DNA of 64,000 nt from assembly GCF_002095535.1 (NCBI RefSeq), contig NZ_MLJI01000001.1, positions 1,187,604-1,251,603 of the forward strand, written 5' to 3'. Origin of the DNA: Pantoea cypripedii (GTDB lineage Bacteria > Pseudomonadota > Gammaproteobacteria > Enterobacterales > Enterobacteriaceae). This document shows positions 19,710-29,422 of this stretch, piece after piece (position 1 is the first letter of the stretch; each line of letters starts with the position of its first letter). A program made the translations under genes and the position numbers. The notes under the pieces were generated by a model. That model saw only the letters and a program-made list of their open reading frames with translations. It ran no database searches and had not been told where the DNA came from.

Positions 19710-20462
19710 TCAGAACAGATCGATATCTGCGACGGAAGGGTAGATCCAGTCCGGACGGAACGGCATGGCATCAATATCGCTGAGCGTCGAGACCCCAGAC
19801 AACACCAGCACGGTTTCCAGACCCGCCTGGAAACCGGCGAGAATATCGGTACGCAGATTATCGCCGACAATCACGGTTTCTTCGGAGTGCGCCTGCATCT
19901 TGTTCAGCGCGGCACGCATGATGTAGGGGCTGGGTTTTCCGACATAAAACGGTTTGCGACCGGAGATTTTTTCGATACCGGCACAAAGCGCGCCACAGGC
20001 CGGGACAAAATTGCGCGCGTGGGTATCCGGGTTGGTCGCGATAAAGCGCGCACCATTGGCGACAAAAAACGCCGCCTTATGCATCATGTCCCAGTTAAAG
20101 GAACGGGTTTCACCAACGATAACGAAATCAGGATTGATATCGGTGATGGTGAAACCAGCTTTATAAAGCTCATGAATCAGCGCGCCTTCACCAATCACAT
20201 AGGCTTTCTTGCCTTCCTGACGGCGCAGGAAGTCGGCGGTGGCCATCGCCGAGGTGTAAAAAACCGAATCCGGCACTTCGATACCGGAGGAGGCGAAACG
20301 GTTCGCCAGATCTTTTGCCGTTTGCGATGGGTAGTTAGTCAGCACCACCAGCGGCATCTTTTTTTCAAGGATGCGCTGCAGGAATTCCTGGGCGCCGGGA
20401 ACGGCAGTGTTGTCGTGCATCAACACGCCGTCGATGTCACAGATTACGCTTTTAATTGTCAT
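19710..20462 (-). CDS. nagD: NagD, HAD-family nucleotide phosphatase
   Basis: NagD is a HAD-superfamily phosphatase acting on UMP and other nucleotides in vitro; it is the last gene of nagBACD. Motif I is VICDIDGVLM near residue 8, motif II VLTNYPSQT, and motif III/IV GDNLRTDILAG. Taking the ATG at 20462 gives 250 residues, the same as E. coli; an ATG three codons upstream (20471) has about equal support from the upstream bases. Confidence 0.94.
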   Translation of the reverse strand: MTIKSVICDIDGVLMHDNTAVPGAQEFLQRILEKKMPLVVLTNYPSQTAKDLANRFASSGIEVPDSVFYTSAMATADFLRRQEGKKAYVIGEGALIHELYKAGFTITDINPDFVIVGETRSFNWDMMHKAAFFVANGARFIATNPDTHARNFVPACGALCAGIEKISGRKPFYVGKPSPYIMRAALNKMQAHSEETVIVGDNLRTDILAGFQAGLETVLVLSGVSTLSDIDAMPFRPDWIYPSVADIDLF

Positions 20463-20501
20463 AGATTGCATCCGGTGTGGCCTGCTCCTGGCAGGCGTCG
20501 G

Positions 20502-21722
20502 TTACTCTTCCAGCAGATGTTGCAGCAGAATGCCATTCAGCATAGCGCGTTTTGCCAGAGCAAAAGCGCCAATGGCCGAGCGATGATCGAGTTCTGAGCG
20601 TACCACAGGCAAATTTTTACGAAACGCATTCAGTGCCTGGGTGTTGATGCAGCCCTCAATTGCCGGAAACAATACCTTGTCTGCGTCGGTGATTTCACCC
20701 GCCAGCACCACTTTTTGTGGATTAAACAGGTTAATAGCGATGGCTATCGCTTTACCGAGATAGCGGCCAACGTATTCAATCACCTCACACGCCAGTGCAT
20801 CGCCCTGATTGGCGGCCCGGCAGATTTGCGGCATCTGGCAATCATTCAGGGTCAGCGAACTGGGGTAGCCTTGATTGAGCAGGTGGCGTACCCGGTTTTC
20901 AATCGCGCCATTGGCGGCGATGGTCTCCAGACAACCGAAGTTACCGCAGTGGCAGCGCTCACCGAGCGGATCGACCTGAATATGGCCGATTTCACCTACG
21001 TTGCCATTGCTGCCGAGAAAAATGTGGCCGTTGGCGATGATGCCCGCCCCGGTGCCGCGATGCAGGCGCACCAGAATGGAGTCTGCACAGTCACGACTTG
21101 CACCGAAGTAGTGCTCGGCAAGGGCCAGACTGCGGATGTCATGGCCAACAAAACTGGTGACGTTGAAACGTTTTTGCAGGCTGGAAACCAGCGGCCAGTG
21201 GCTGACGGCAATATGCGGCATATAGCGAATAATGCCGTTTATCGGATCCACCAGGCCGGGCAAAATCACCGCAATAGCAATCAGTTCATGAATTTTGCGC
21301 TGATGCGCCGCCATAAAGGCGCTGATGGCGTTAAATAGCGCATTCTCCAGCGTTTCCTGGGTACGTTCCGGTAGCGGGTAATCTTCCTGCGCCAGTGATT
21401 TACCACTGAGATCAAACAATGTCAGCGTGGCATCGTTACGTCCGAGGCGCACGCCGATAGTATGAAAATGACGGGTTTCGGTAATGATGGAGATGGCGCG
21501 GCGTCCGCCGGTGGACGCTTGCTGGTCCACCTCTTTAATCAGGCCGCGCTCAATCAACTGGCGGGTAATTTTGGTGACACTGGCTGGCGCAAGCTGGCTG
21601 ACTTCGGCGATTTGAATGCGCGAAATAGGCCCCTGTTGATCAATCAACCGGTAAACGGCTGCGCTGTTGAGTTGTTTGACAAGATCGACATTTCCTATTT
21701 GAGTCTGGCCGCCAGTGGTCAT
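20502..21722 (-). CDS. nagC: NagC, N-acetylglucosamine repressor
   Basis: NagC represses nagE and nagBACD and is induced by GlcNAc-6-phosphate. The 406-residue ROK-family protein has an N-terminal winged helix-turn-helix (SRIQIAEVSQLAPASVTKI) and a C-terminal sugar-kinase-like domain with the zinc-binding cysteines of the GHIQVDPLGERCHCGNFGC segment. It lies between nagA and nagD, so it shares control with its targets; two candidate operators are at 23797 and 23941. Confidence 0.96.
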   Translation of the reverse strand: MTTGGQTQIGNVDLVKQLNSAAVYRLIDQQGPISRIQIAEVSQLAPASVTKITRQLIERGLIKEVDQQASTGGRRAISIITETRHFHTIGVRLGRNDATLTLFDLSGKSLAQEDYPLPERTQETLENALFNAISAFMAAHQRKIHELIAIAVILPGLVDPINGIIRYMPHIAVSHWPLVSSLQKRFNVTSFVGHDIRSLALAEHYFGASRDCADSILVRLHRGTGAGIIANGHIFLGSNGNVGEIGHIQVDPLGERCHCGNFGCLETIAANGAIENRVRHLLNQGYPSSLTLNDCQMPQICRAANQGDALACEVIEYVGRYLGKAIAIAINLFNPQKVVLAGEITDADKVLFPAIEGCINTQALNAFRKNLPVVRSELDHRSAIGAFALAKRAMLNGILLQHLLEE

Positions 21723-21729
21723 TCAATGC

Positions 21730-22878
21730 TTACTCGCTGAGGACGTTGTCTCCATTGACGAACGTCTTAATGATTTGATAATCGCGGGTAAAGACAGTCA
21801 GGTTGGCGACTTTTCCGGCTTCGACCGTACCCAACTGTTTCTCCACTCCCATCGCCTTTGCCGGATAAAGTGTTGCCATGCGCAGCGCCTCATCCAGCGC
21901 AATGCCACAATGTTCCACGCAGTTCCGTACCGTTTCAATCATGGTGATCGCGGAACCACTTAAGGTGCCGTTTTCATCAACGCAAAGGCCATTGCGATAG
22001 TATATTGTTTTGCCTGCAAAAATAAATTTATCAATCGATGCACCTGCCGGGGCAGTGGCATCCGTGACCAGCACCAGCTTGTCACCTTTGATACGTTTTG
22101 CATTGCGCACATTAGCGTAGTGGACATGTAAACCATCTGCAATGATGCCGCAGTATACATCAGGCGAATCGAACAGCGCACCGATCAGGCCCGGCTCGCG
22201 ACCGGCGAAAGTGGGCATCGCATTGTAAAGATGCGTCGCAAAACTGACGCCTGCGGCGAAACCGGTTTTCGCTTCTTCATAGGTGGCGTTGGAGTGACCA
22301 GCAGAAACGATAATGCCCGCATCACGTAATTTGCGGATCACGGTACTGCCCGCATTTTCCGGGGCCAGCGTCACCTTAGTAATGAAATCGGCGTTAGCGC
22401 AAAGAAAATCCACCAGCTCAGGATCCGGCAGGCGAATCAGCTCTGGATTGTGCGTGCCTTTCTTCACTTTATTCAGCCACGGGCCTTCCAGGTGCAGGCC
22501 GAGAGCCTGATGCTGATACTTTGCTTTATACGCGCGCATGGTTTCAATGGCGCGTTTCATCAATTCATCTGTGCTGGTGATAAGCGTCGGCAGGAAGCTG
22601 GTGCAGCCCGATTTCTCATTGGCGCGCTGCATAATTTCCAGCGTTTCAACGGTCAGTGCGTCGATATCATCGTTAAATTGCACGCCGCCGCAGCCGTTCA
22701 GCTGCAAATCAATAAAACCGGGAGCGATAAACGCACCAGCAACATCCTGTTGTGGCAGGGTGGCATCCAGCGCATCGCGTGGACAGACACGTTCAATCAG
22801 GCCATCGGCAATCACTACCGCATGGTTGTCCAGAATTTCATGACCGGTGAAAATCCGGCCGTTTACTAATGCGTACAT
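21730..22878 (-). CDS. nagA: N-acetylglucosamine-6-phosphate deacetylase NagA
   Basis: NagA removes the acetyl group from GlcNAc-6-phosphate, giving glucosamine-6-phosphate. The 382-residue amidohydrolase has the metal ligands in LHLEGPW (Glu near 131), SAGHSNAT (His near 195) and ATHLYNAM (His near 216), and the catalytic Asp in VTDATAPAG. It lies 60 bases after nagB and seven before nagC. Confidence 0.97.
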   Translation of the reverse strand: MYALVNGRIFTGHEILDNHAVVIADGLIERVCPRDALDATLPQQDVAGAFIAPGFIDLQLNGCGGVQFNDDIDALTVETLEIMQRANEKSGCTSFLPTLITSTDELMKRAIETMRAYKAKYQHQALGLHLEGPWLNKVKKGTHNPELIRLPDPELVDFLCANADFITKVTLAPENAGSTVIRKLRDAGIIVSAGHSNATYEEAKTGFAAGVSFATHLYNAMPTFAGREPGLIGALFDSPDVYCGIIADGLHVHYANVRNAKRIKGDKLVLVTDATAPAGASIDKFIFAGKTIYYRNGLCVDENGTLSGSAITMIETVRNCVEHCGIALDEALRMATLYPAKAMGVEKQLGTVEAGKVANLTVFTRDYQIIKTFVNGDNVLSE

Positions 22879-22938
22879 CGTTTCTCTCTCCCGGCTATAC
22901 CCGCTGCGTGATAGCAGCAGGTTTTTTACAACGTGCTC

Positions 22939-23739
22939 TTACACACCTTTCATATTTTCCGCTTCCATTTCGCGGAAATATTTCACGGTTTTCACTTTCA
23001 GTTCCATGGTGGCGGGTTCGTCGCAGACCACCACGGATTTGGCATGCAGTTGCAGACAACTGATGGTCCACATATGGTTAACGTTGCCTTCTACGGCAGC
23101 CTGCAATGCCTGCGCTTTGACATGACCGGTAACCAGAATCATCACTTCTTCTGCATCCAGCAGCGTACCCACGCCAACGGTCAGGGCATATTTTGGCACC
23201 TGATCCACATCACCGTTAAAGAAACGGGAATTGGCGAGACGGGTTTCGTGTGTCAACGTTTTGATACGGGTTCGGGATGCGAGCGAGGAGGCAGGTTCGT
23301 TAAAAGCAATGTGACCATCATTGCCCACGCCACCCATAAACAGATGGATTTTGCCCAGGGCGCGGATCTTCTCTTCGTACTGACGACATTCTGCGTCAAT
23401 ATCTTCCGCATTGCCATTCAGAAGATTGATATTTTCCGGTTGAATATCAATGTGATCGAAAAAGTTACGATACATAAAACTGTGATAACTTTCCGGGTGT
23501 TCTTTTGGCAGACCAACGTATTCATCCATGTTGAAGGTGACAACATGTTTGAAGCTAACCTGGCCCGCTTTATGCATCTCAATCAGGTGCTTGTAAGCTT
23601 CCAGCGGTGTACCACCGGTTGGAAGACCTAGCACAAAGGGACGATCTGGGCCAGGATTAAACGCGTTAATGCGGTTAACGATATGGCGCGCGGCCCATTT
23701 ACCCACCTGGGTAGGTGTGGCTAAAGGGATCAGTCTCAT
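22939..23739 (-). CDS. nagB: glucosamine-6-phosphate deaminase NagB
   Basis: NagB converts glucosamine-6-phosphate to fructose-6-phosphate and ammonia, feeding glycolysis. The 266-residue protein matches E. coli in length. Catalytic segments are [10 protein letters not shown] (Asp72) and [11 protein letters not shown] (Asp141/His143). It is the first gene of the minus-strand operon, divergent from nagE across a 333-base control region. Confidence 0.97.
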   Translation of the reverse strand: MRLIPLATPTQVGKWAARHIVNRINAFNPGPDRPFVLGLPTGGTPLEAYKHLIEMHKAGQVSFKHVVTFNMDEYVGLPKEHPESYHSFMYRNFFDHIDIQPENINLLNGNAEDIDAECRQYEEKIRALGKIHLFMGGVGNDGHIAFNEPASSLASRTRIKTLTHETRLANSRFFNGDVDQVPKYALTVGVGTLLDAEEVMILVTGHVKAQALQAAVEGNVNHMWTISCLQLHAKSVVVCDEPATMELKVKTVKYFREMEAENMKGV

Positions 23740-23796
23740 GTCTTCACCTCAGTTAAAGATTGGAAAGTGGCGTCGCGGTTCTCTCTACAGATTGTT

Positions 23797-23817
23797 CTTA
23801 AGCGTAATCCGTTTAAG
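23797..23817. promoter_or_regulatory. candidate NagC operator on the nagB side
   Basis: Two 9-base halves CTTAAGCGT and CCGTTTAAG around a three-base centre match as an inverted repeat at 7 of 9 positions, with the same 9-3-9 spacing as the nagE-side site. It lies 58 bases before the nagB start. Confidence 0.55.
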
Positions 23818-23911
23818 CTCAACCATGCAGGGAAAAGTGCGTCTTGATATTTTTCATAATAAAATAAGTTCGGGGTGAAGGCTAGCGATACGGGTACTAA
23901 AACGTCATTTT

Positions 23912-23929
23912 TGGTGATAAAAATCACAG
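23912..23929. promoter_or_regulatory. CRP site between nagB and nagE
   Basis: GTGA-N6-TCAC is perfect here (23914-23927) within GGTGATAAAAATCACAG. A CRP site between the two NagC operators is the known layout of the E. coli nag control region and explains catabolite control of both arms. Confidence 0.8.
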
Positions 23930-23940
23930 TTATCGTGGTT

Positions 23941-23961
23941 TTAATTTGCGAGGCGAATTAA
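23941..23961. promoter_or_regulatory. NagC operator on the nagE side
   Basis: TTAATTTGC and GCGAATTAA surround GAG and match as an inverted repeat at 8 of 9 positions. The TT/AA-rich ends and C/G near the centre are as in known NagC sites. Its centre is 144 bases from the other candidate site, so a looped repressor bridging both is possible. Confidence 0.75.
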
Positions 23962-24072
23962 TTTATCTTTACACTGCGCCTCGTGGTCATCGTGTCATCA
24001 AGGTACCGGATGCCGGGATAATAAAATCAACCCGCACCGGGTAAAAAGCCAGTCTCAAAGGGGGAGAATAAG

Positions 24073-26112
24073 GTGAGTGTTCTAGGATATCTGCAAAAGG
24101 TCGGCCGAGCGCTTATGGTGCCGGTAGCGACCCTGCCGGCAGCGGCAATCTTAATGGGGGTAGGGTATTGGATCGATCCAGACAGCTGGGGGGCGGGTAA
24201 CGCTCTGGCGGCGCTGTTGATCAAATCCGGTGCCGCTATCATTGAACATATGTCTGTGCTGTTTGCCATCGGTGTGGCTTATGGCATGTCCAAAGATAAA
24301 GATGGTGCTGCGGCACTGACTGGCTTCGTGGGTTTCCTTGTGGTCACCACGCTGTGTTCGCCAGCCGCGGTCGCGATGATTCAAAAAATACCCGTGGATC
24401 AAGTGCCTGCTGCATTCGGCAAAATCGAAAACCAGTTTGTCGGTATTCTGGTGGGGATTATCTCGGCGGAAGTGTACAACCGCTTCAGTCATGTCGAGCT
24501 ACCCAAAGCGCTGTCGTTCTTCAGCGGCCGCCGTCTGGTACCGATCCTTGTCTCCTTCCTGATGATCCTGGTTGCTTTCATCCTGATGTACATCTGGCCA
24601 CTGGTGTTTAATGGCCTGGTGAGCTTTGGTGAAGAGATTCAAAAGCTGGGTTCCGTCGGCGCAGGTGTCTATGCCTTCTTTAACCGTCTGCTGATTCCGG
24701 TTGGTCTGCATCATGCGCTGAACTCGGTATTCTGGTTCGACGTTGCCGGTATCAACGATATTCCGAAATTCCTTGGTGGCGCGCAGTCCATCGCCAATGG
24801 TACCGGTATCCCGGGTATCACCGGTCGTTACCAGGCAGGTTTCTTCCCGATCATGATGTTTGGCTTACCGGGAGCTGCGCTGGCAATTTATCACTGTGCT
24901 CGTCCGGAAAACCGCGCCAAAGTCGGTGGTATCATGCTGGCAGCGGCTTTCGCTGCTTTCTTCACCGGTATTACCGAACCGCTGGAATTCTCCTTTATGT
25001 TCGTGGCACCGGTGCTGTATGTCATCCATGCGGTGCTGACCGGTCTCTCAGTGTTTATCGCGGCCAGTATGCACTGGATTGCCGGTTTCGGCTTCAGCGC
25101 CGGGTTAGTGGATATGGTGCTGTCAACGCGTAACCCGCTGGCGGTGCATTGGTGGATGCTGATCCCGCAAGGGCTGGTGTTCTTCGTCATCTACTACGTG
25201 GTGTTCCGCTTCACCATCCAGAAATTCAACCTGATGACGCCGGGTCGTGAACTGTCTGCTGATGATGAAACTGATGGCTATGATGTCAACGTTGATCACA
25301 GTGGCAGCAACGAAAGCCAGACCGAATCCCTCGCACGTCGCTATATCGGTGCGGTAGGCGGTTCGGACAACCTGACCAATATCGATGCCTGTATCACCCG
25401 TCTGCGTCTGAACGTGAAAGATTCCTCGCAGGTGAATGACAGCGTGGCGAAACGTCTTGGCGCTTCTGGCGTGATTCGTCTGAACAAACAAAGCGTGCAG
25501 ATCATCGTCGGTACTCAGGCTGAAAGCATTGCCACAGCAATGAAAACGGTGCTGACCAAAGGCCCGGTGGCCGCGGCAGCGACGGCCTCAGTAGCGGCGG
25601 CTCAGCCAGCTGCTGCTGCACAACCGCAGGCGGTGCTGAACAGCGATAAAGGCGTGATCGCCACGCTGCTGGCCCCGGTCAGTGGTGAGGTGGTGGCACT
25701 GGATGCGGTGCCGGACGAAGCCTTCGCCAGCAAAGCAGTCGGCGATGGTCTGGCGATCAAACCCACCGGTAAAACCGTGGTGGCACCGATTGCCGGTACT
25801 ATCGTGAAAATCTTCAACACCAACCATGCGTTCTGTCTCGAAACTGACAACGGCGTCGAGATTGTGGTGCACATGGGCCTCGATACCGTGGCGCTGGAAG
25901 GCAAAGGCTTTACCCGGCTGGTGGAAGAGGGGGCGACCGTTGCGGCGGGTCAGCCAGTGCTGGAGATGGACCTGGATTTCCTCAACGCTAATGCGCGTTC
26001 GATGATAAGTCCAGTGGTGGTCAGCAATAGCGATGATTTCGCGGGCCTCAATCTGCTGGCGAGTGGTTCTGTCGTGGCAGGTGAAACCCGTCTGTACGAG
26101 GTTAAAGGCTAA
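24073..26112 (+). CDS. nagE: PTS N-acetylglucosamine transporter EIICBA (NagE)
   Basis: NagE imports and phosphorylates N-acetylglucosamine. The order is EIIC (about residues 1-370, ten or so hydrophobic segments), EIIB with the phospho-Cys in NIDACITRLRLNV, an Ala/Pro/Gln-rich linker ([16 protein letters not shown]), then EIIA with the phospho-His in VEIVVHMGLDTVAL. Length is 679 residues, somewhat longer than E. coli NagE (648), mainly in linkers. The initiator is GTG, placed after GGGGAGAATAAG. Divergent from nagBACD and under the same NagC/CRP sites. Confidence 0.96.
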   Translation: MSVLGYLQKVGRALMVPVATLPAAAILMGVGYWIDPDSWGAGNALAALLIKSGAAIIEHMSVLFAIGVAYGMSKDKDGAAALTGFVGFLVVTTLCSPAAVAMIQKIPVDQVPAAFGKIENQFVGILVGIISAEVYNRFSHVELPKALSFFSGRRLVPILVSFLMILVAFILMYIWPLVFNGLVSFGEEIQKLGSVGAGVYAFFNRLLIPVGLHHALNSVFWFDVAGINDIPKFLGGAQSIANGTGIPGITGRYQAGFFPIMMFGLPGAALAIYHCARPENRAKVGGIMLAAAFAAFFTGITEPLEFSFMFVAPVLYVIHAVLTGLSVFIAASMHWIAGFGFSAGLVDMVLSTRNPLAVHWWMLIPQGLVFFVIYYVVFRFTIQKFNLMTPGRELSADDETDGYDVNVDHSGSNESQTESLARRYIGAVGGSDNLTNIDACITRLRLNVKDSSQVNDSVAKRLGASGVIRLNKQSVQIIVGTQAESIATAMKTVLTKGPVAAAATASVAAAQPAAAAQPQAVLNSDKGVIATLLAPVSGEVVALDAVPDEAFASKAVGDGLAIKPTGKTVVAPIAGTIVKIFNTNHAFCLETDNGVEIVVHMGLDTVALEGKGFTRLVEEGATVAAGQPVLEMDLDFLNANARSMISPVVVSNSDDFAGLNLLASGSVVAGETRLYEVKG

Positions 26113-26133
26113 GTCCTTGTGATGAACCCGGAA

Positions 26134-26159
26134 GGCAGGAAGCGATTCCTGCCTTTTTT
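26134..26159 (+). terminator. intrinsic terminator after nagE
   Basis: Eight-base stem GGCAGGAA / TTCCTGCC with a four-base loop, then six T, 21 bases beyond the nagE stop. Confidence 0.88.
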
Positions 26160-26263
26160 GTTTTAAAACGGCCAACAAACGGTTGTTTCCCTCCTGCGCT
26201 TTGTGGATCATACTCCGTTACTTCGTAGTACAAATCACCCGTATTGTATTTGAGGATTTTGAG

Positions 26264-27931
26264 ATGAGTGAGGCTGAAGCCCGCCCAACGAACTTTATTC
26301 GTCAGATTATCGACGAAGATTTGGCGAGCGGTAAGCACAACAGCGTGCATACCCGTTTCCCGCCTGAGCCCAATGGTTACCTGCATATTGGCCATGCGAA
26401 ATCGATCTGTCTGAACTTTGGTATCGCGCAAGATTACCAGGGTCAGTGCAATCTGCGCTTCGACGACACCAACCCGGTGAAAGAAGATATGGAGTTCGTT
26501 GAATCCATCAAGCGTGACGTGCAATGGCTGGGCTTTGAATGGAGCGGAGACGTTTGTTACTCCTCAGACTATTTCGACCAGCTGTATAACTACGCCGTGG
26601 AGCTGATCAATAAAGGCCTCGCCTATGTTGATGAGCTGACGCCAGAAGAGATCCGCGAATACCGTGGCTCCCTGACCGCACCGGGCAAAAACAGCCCATA
26701 TCGCGATCGTACCCCGGCTGAAAACCTCGCGTTGTTTGAAAAAATGCGTGATGGTGGTTTCGAGGAAGGTAAAGCCTGCCTGCGCGCCAAAATCGACATG
26801 GCATCCAACTTTATCGTGATGCGCGATCCGGTGCTGTACCGTATTAAGTTTGCGGAACATCATCAGACTGGCAAAAAATGGTGCATCTACCCGATGTACG
26901 ATTTCACCCACTGCATTTCCGATGCGCTGGAAGGTATCACTCATTCGCTCTGCACCCTGGAATTCCAGGATAACCGTCGTCTGTATGACTGGGTGCTGGA
27001 TAACATCTCCATTCCGGTACATCCGCGTCAGTATGAATTCTCGCGCCTGAATCTGGAATATGCCGTGATGTCGAAGCGTAAGCTGACACAGCTGGTGAGC
27101 GAGAAGGTCGTTGAAGGCTGGGATGACCCGCGTATGCTGACCGTTTCTGGTTTGCGCCGCCGTGGTTACAGTGCCGCCTCGATTCGTGAGTTCTGCCGCC
27201 GCATTGGCGTGACCAAGCAGGACAATATCGTGGAGATGGCGTCGCTGGAGTCATGCATTCGTGATGATCTCAACGAGAACGCACCGCGCGCGATGGCGGT
27301 ACTCGATCCGCTGAAAGTGGTGATTGAGAACCTGCCTGCGGGTCATGAAGAAATCATCACCATGCCAAACCATCCCAACAAACCGGAGATGGGCACGCGT
27401 GATGTGCCGTTCAGCCGCGAAGTGTGGATCGATCGCGCGGATTTCCGTGAAGAAGCCAATAAACAGTACAAACGTCTGGTGCTGGGCAAAGAAGTCCGTC
27501 TGCGTAATGCTTACGTGATCCGTGCAGAGCGCGTGGCAAAAGACGAAGAAGGCAATATCACCTGCATCTACTGTAGCTGTGACGTTGATACCCTGAGCAA
27601 AGATCCGGCTGATGGCCGCAAGGTGAAGGGTGTGATCCACTGGGTTTCAGCGATCCACGCGCTGCCAGCGGAATTCCGTCTCTACGATCGTCTGTTCAGC
27701 GTGCCAAATCCGGGAGCGGCTGAGGATTTCCTCACCACCATTAACCCGAATTCGCTGGAAATCAAACAGGGCTTTGTCGAGCCGGGACTGCGTGATGCCG
27801 ATGCACTGGCGCCGTATCAGTTTGAACGTGAAGGTTATTTCTGCGCAGACAGCGTTTACTCACAGCCCTCTAAGCTGGTGTTTAACCGCACTGTCGGTTT
27901 ACGTGATACCTGGGCGAAAATCGGCGATTAA
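26264..27931 (+). CDS. glnS: glutaminyl-tRNA synthetase
   Basis: GlnS charges tRNA-Gln, the product of four genes of the tRNA operon in this window. The 555-residue class I enzyme has the HIGH motif in [15 protein letters not shown] and the KMSKS-like loop as VMSKRKL. The start [11 protein letters not shown] at 26264 equals that of E. coli; the frame extends upstream to 26183 without support. It follows the nagE terminator and has its own. Confidence 0.97.
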   Translation: MSEAEARPTNFIRQIIDEDLASGKHNSVHTRFPPEPNGYLHIGHAKSICLNFGIAQDYQGQCNLRFDDTNPVKEDMEFVESIKRDVQWLGFEWSGDVCYSSDYFDQLYNYAVELINKGLAYVDELTPEEIREYRGSLTAPGKNSPYRDRTPAENLALFEKMRDGGFEEGKACLRAKIDMASNFIVMRDPVLYRIKFAEHHQTGKKWCIYPMYDFTHCISDALEGITHSLCTLEFQDNRRLYDWVLDNISIPVHPRQYEFSRLNLEYAVMSKRKLTQLVSEKVVEGWDDPRMLTVSGLRRRGYSAASIREFCRRIGVTKQDNIVEMASLESCIRDDLNENAPRAMAVLDPLKVVIENLPAGHEEIITMPNHPNKPEMGTRDVPFSREVWIDRADFREEANKQYKRLVLGKEVRLRNAYVIRAERVAKDEEGNITCIYCSCDVDTLSKDPADGRKVKGVIHWVSAIHALPAEFRLYDRLFSVPNPGAAEDFLTTINPNSLEIKQGFVEPGLRDADALAPYQFEREGYFCADSVYSQPSKLVFNRTVGLRDTWAKIGD

Positions 27932-27962
27932 TCCTTTTTGTCGTTATCACCATATCATCACG

Positions 27963-27987
27963 AAAGGGCGAGCAATCGCCCTTTTTT
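27963..27987 (+). terminator. intrinsic terminator after glnS
   Basis: Stem AAAGGGCGA / TCGCCCTTT with a four-base loop and a T tract, about 30 bases past the glnS stop. Confidence 0.88.
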
Positions 27988-28167
27988 ATTGGCTGTAATT
28001 TCGGGCTGGCAACCTTTTATGCTGTAGGCTGTGAAAGGCGTTTGTTACCGGGATTTGCAACTAATCTGACTTTAGTAAAATTAATCCATTTGCGAGTGTG
28101 AAAAACTGTATTTCAGGTAGGCTATGCGCTCCCAGACGTTGCTCCGCGGGTTATAAAAGGAAAAAAA

Positions 28168-28563
28168 ATGACGAGTCTCGCTCAGGAAGCCAAACACAGC
28201 GTAGTGGTTTTACATCAGCTTATCGAACGTATTTTTAATCAGTCAGAGGGCACTGACGACAGCATTGAGTTGTTTCTCTCGCATTTTCACCCGGATTTCA
28301 AAATGGTGACCCCGCAGGGAAAACAGCTGGATTTGAATGCGACGGAGGTGTTGTTCCGCCAGTTGCGTGGTCAGCGGGAAGGGATGCGCATCGCGACCAG
28401 CGAACATGCCATCATTTCACAGCAAAGCCAGGAAGTGACCATTCAATATCGTGAATTGCAAATGATGAACGGCAACAACCAGAGCCGCATTTCTCTGGCG
28501 GTGCTGGATTGCACCACCTCCATTCCGCGCTGGCGTTACCTGCAGGAAACGCTGGTTCTGTAA
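28168..28563 (+). CDS. uncharacterised protein, possibly NTF2/SnoaL-like fold
   Basis: I do not recognise a named gene. The 131-residue product is soluble, without signal peptide or membrane segment. Its pattern, an N-terminal helix, then FLSHFHPDFKMVTPQGKQLD, and an alternating hydrophobic C-terminal part (EVTIQYRELQMM, RISLAVLDC), resembles DUF4440/SnoaL-type NTF2-fold proteins, but no catalytic residue stands out. The ATG at 28168 follows AAAAGGA. The gene has its own upstream region and a terminator shared with fur. In E. coli this place holds chiPQ. Confidence 0.75.
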   Translation: MTSLAQEAKHSVVVLHQLIERIFNQSEGTDDSIELFLSHFHPDFKMVTPQGKQLDLNATEVLFRQLRGQREGMRIATSEHAIISQQSQEVTIQYRELQMMNGNNQSRISLAVLDCTTSIPRWRYLQETLVL

Positions 28564-28573
28564 TTTCAGGCAT

Positions 28574-28603
28574 AAAAAAACCGGTGCCAGGCACCGGTTT
28601 TTT
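28574..28603. terminator. bidirectional terminator between the 28168 gene and fur
   Basis: Stem AAAACCGGTGC / GCACCGGTTTT with a three-base loop and T tracts on both strands. It serves the two genes that meet here. Confidence 0.9.
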
Positions 28604-28621
28604 CATACTGCATAGCACACT

Positions 28622-29068
28622 TTATTGCTTATCGTGGAGCGTCTCGTCTTCGCGGCAGTCTCCCAGCGCACAGTGGCCGTACAGGTACAGGCTGTGGTTG
28701 GTGAGTTTGATACCGTGACGTGTTGCGATTTCACGTTGACGCGTCTCAATAGACTCATCACTGAACTCGATCACTTTGCCACAATCCAGGCAGATCAAGT
28801 GGTCATGATGATGCTGTTGCGTCAGTTCAAAGACGGATTTGCCACCTTCAAAGTTATGACGAGTCACGATACCCGCGTCATCAAACTGGTTAAGAACGCG
28901 ATATACCGTTGCCAGACCAATCTCTTCGCCCATGTCGATCAGGCGTTTGTACAAATCTTCCGCACTGACGTGATGGCACTCGGGTTCCTGAAGCACTTCC
29001 AGAATTTTCAGTCTGGGTAGAGTGACTTTCAGGCCAGCCTTCTTCAATGCGGAGTTGTTGTCAGTCAT
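28622..29068 (-). CDS. fur: ferric uptake regulator Fur
   Basis: Fur is the iron-responsive repressor of siderophore and iron-uptake genes and an activator through RyhB. The 148-residue protein has an N-terminal winged helix (LKVTLPRLKILEVLQ), the metal-binding cluster HHHDHLICLDCGKVIEFSD with Cys93 and Cys96, and a His/Cys-containing C-terminal tail (YGHCALGDC). It follows a small upstream ORF that overlaps its start (see uof), and fldA lies further upstream on the same strand. Confidence 0.98.
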   Translation of the reverse strand: MTDNNSALKKAGLKVTLPRLKILEVLQEPECHHVSAEDLYKRLIDMGEEIGLATVYRVLNQFDDAGIVTRHNFEGGKSVFELTQQHHHDHLICLDCGKVIEFSDESIETRQREIATRHGIKLTNHSLYLYGHCALGDCREDETLHDKQ

Positions 29069-29141
29069 GCGGATATTGTCCTGTTACTTTGCTAGTCACT
29101 TGCGGCGCAGGGCCTTGAATGTCGATCACGCGCATTCTCAT
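29061..29141 (-). CDS. uof: uof-like leader peptide overlapping the fur start
   Basis: A 26-codon ORF (start MRMRVIDIQGPAPQ, end QYPHD) whose stop lies inside the second and third codons of fur, in another frame. In E. coli a 28-codon ORF, uof, has the same place; its translation is coupled to that of fur, and RyhB acts on fur through it. Architecture supports the call; I cannot compare sequence. The frame opens only about ten bases after the -10 box, so the leader would be short from that promoter, and another promoter further upstream is possible. Confidence 0.55.
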   Translation of the reverse strand: MRMRVIDIQGPAPQVTSKVTGQYPHD

Positions 29142-29150
29142 TTGCGTCTC

Positions 29151-29179
29151 ATTATAGAACTCAAGCAGTGAAATGAAAA
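29151..29179 (-). promoter_or_regulatory. fur-proximal promoter
   Basis: On the minus strand, -10 TATAAT (29156-29151) is a perfect match and lies 17 bases from -35 TTTTCA (29179-29174; 4 of 6). The transcript would begin close to the uof ORF. Confidence 0.65.
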
Positions 29180-29422
29180 CCAAGGGCACGTCCTGAAATC
29201 ACCAATGGCTGTAGGGATAAATGTCGCTAACGCCGGCGGGGATCGTACAGGTCTTTGTTTCCATTTCACTCAGCCTCATTCTGATGCCAGAGGAATAAGC
29301 GGATGACCGTTACGGGTATTCTACAGATTTGCAGGTAAAAGTTAAAAAAACGTGGCTATTATTTTTATAGGAATTTCCGATTCTCAATGTGAGCCAGCGC
29401 CCACATTGAGTAGGAAAGGGGA
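29180..29422. other. fldA-fur spacer
   Basis: No gene seen. A nine-base inverted repeat CTCAATGTG / CACATTGAG at 29383-29410 sits just past the fldA stop and could act as a terminator or mRNA-stabilising stem, although no U tract follows directly. The rest is AT-rich. Confidence 0.5.

Noticed and set aside
20715..21338. A 207-codon plus-strand frame
   Set aside because: Antisense to nagC with no ribosome site or family pattern.
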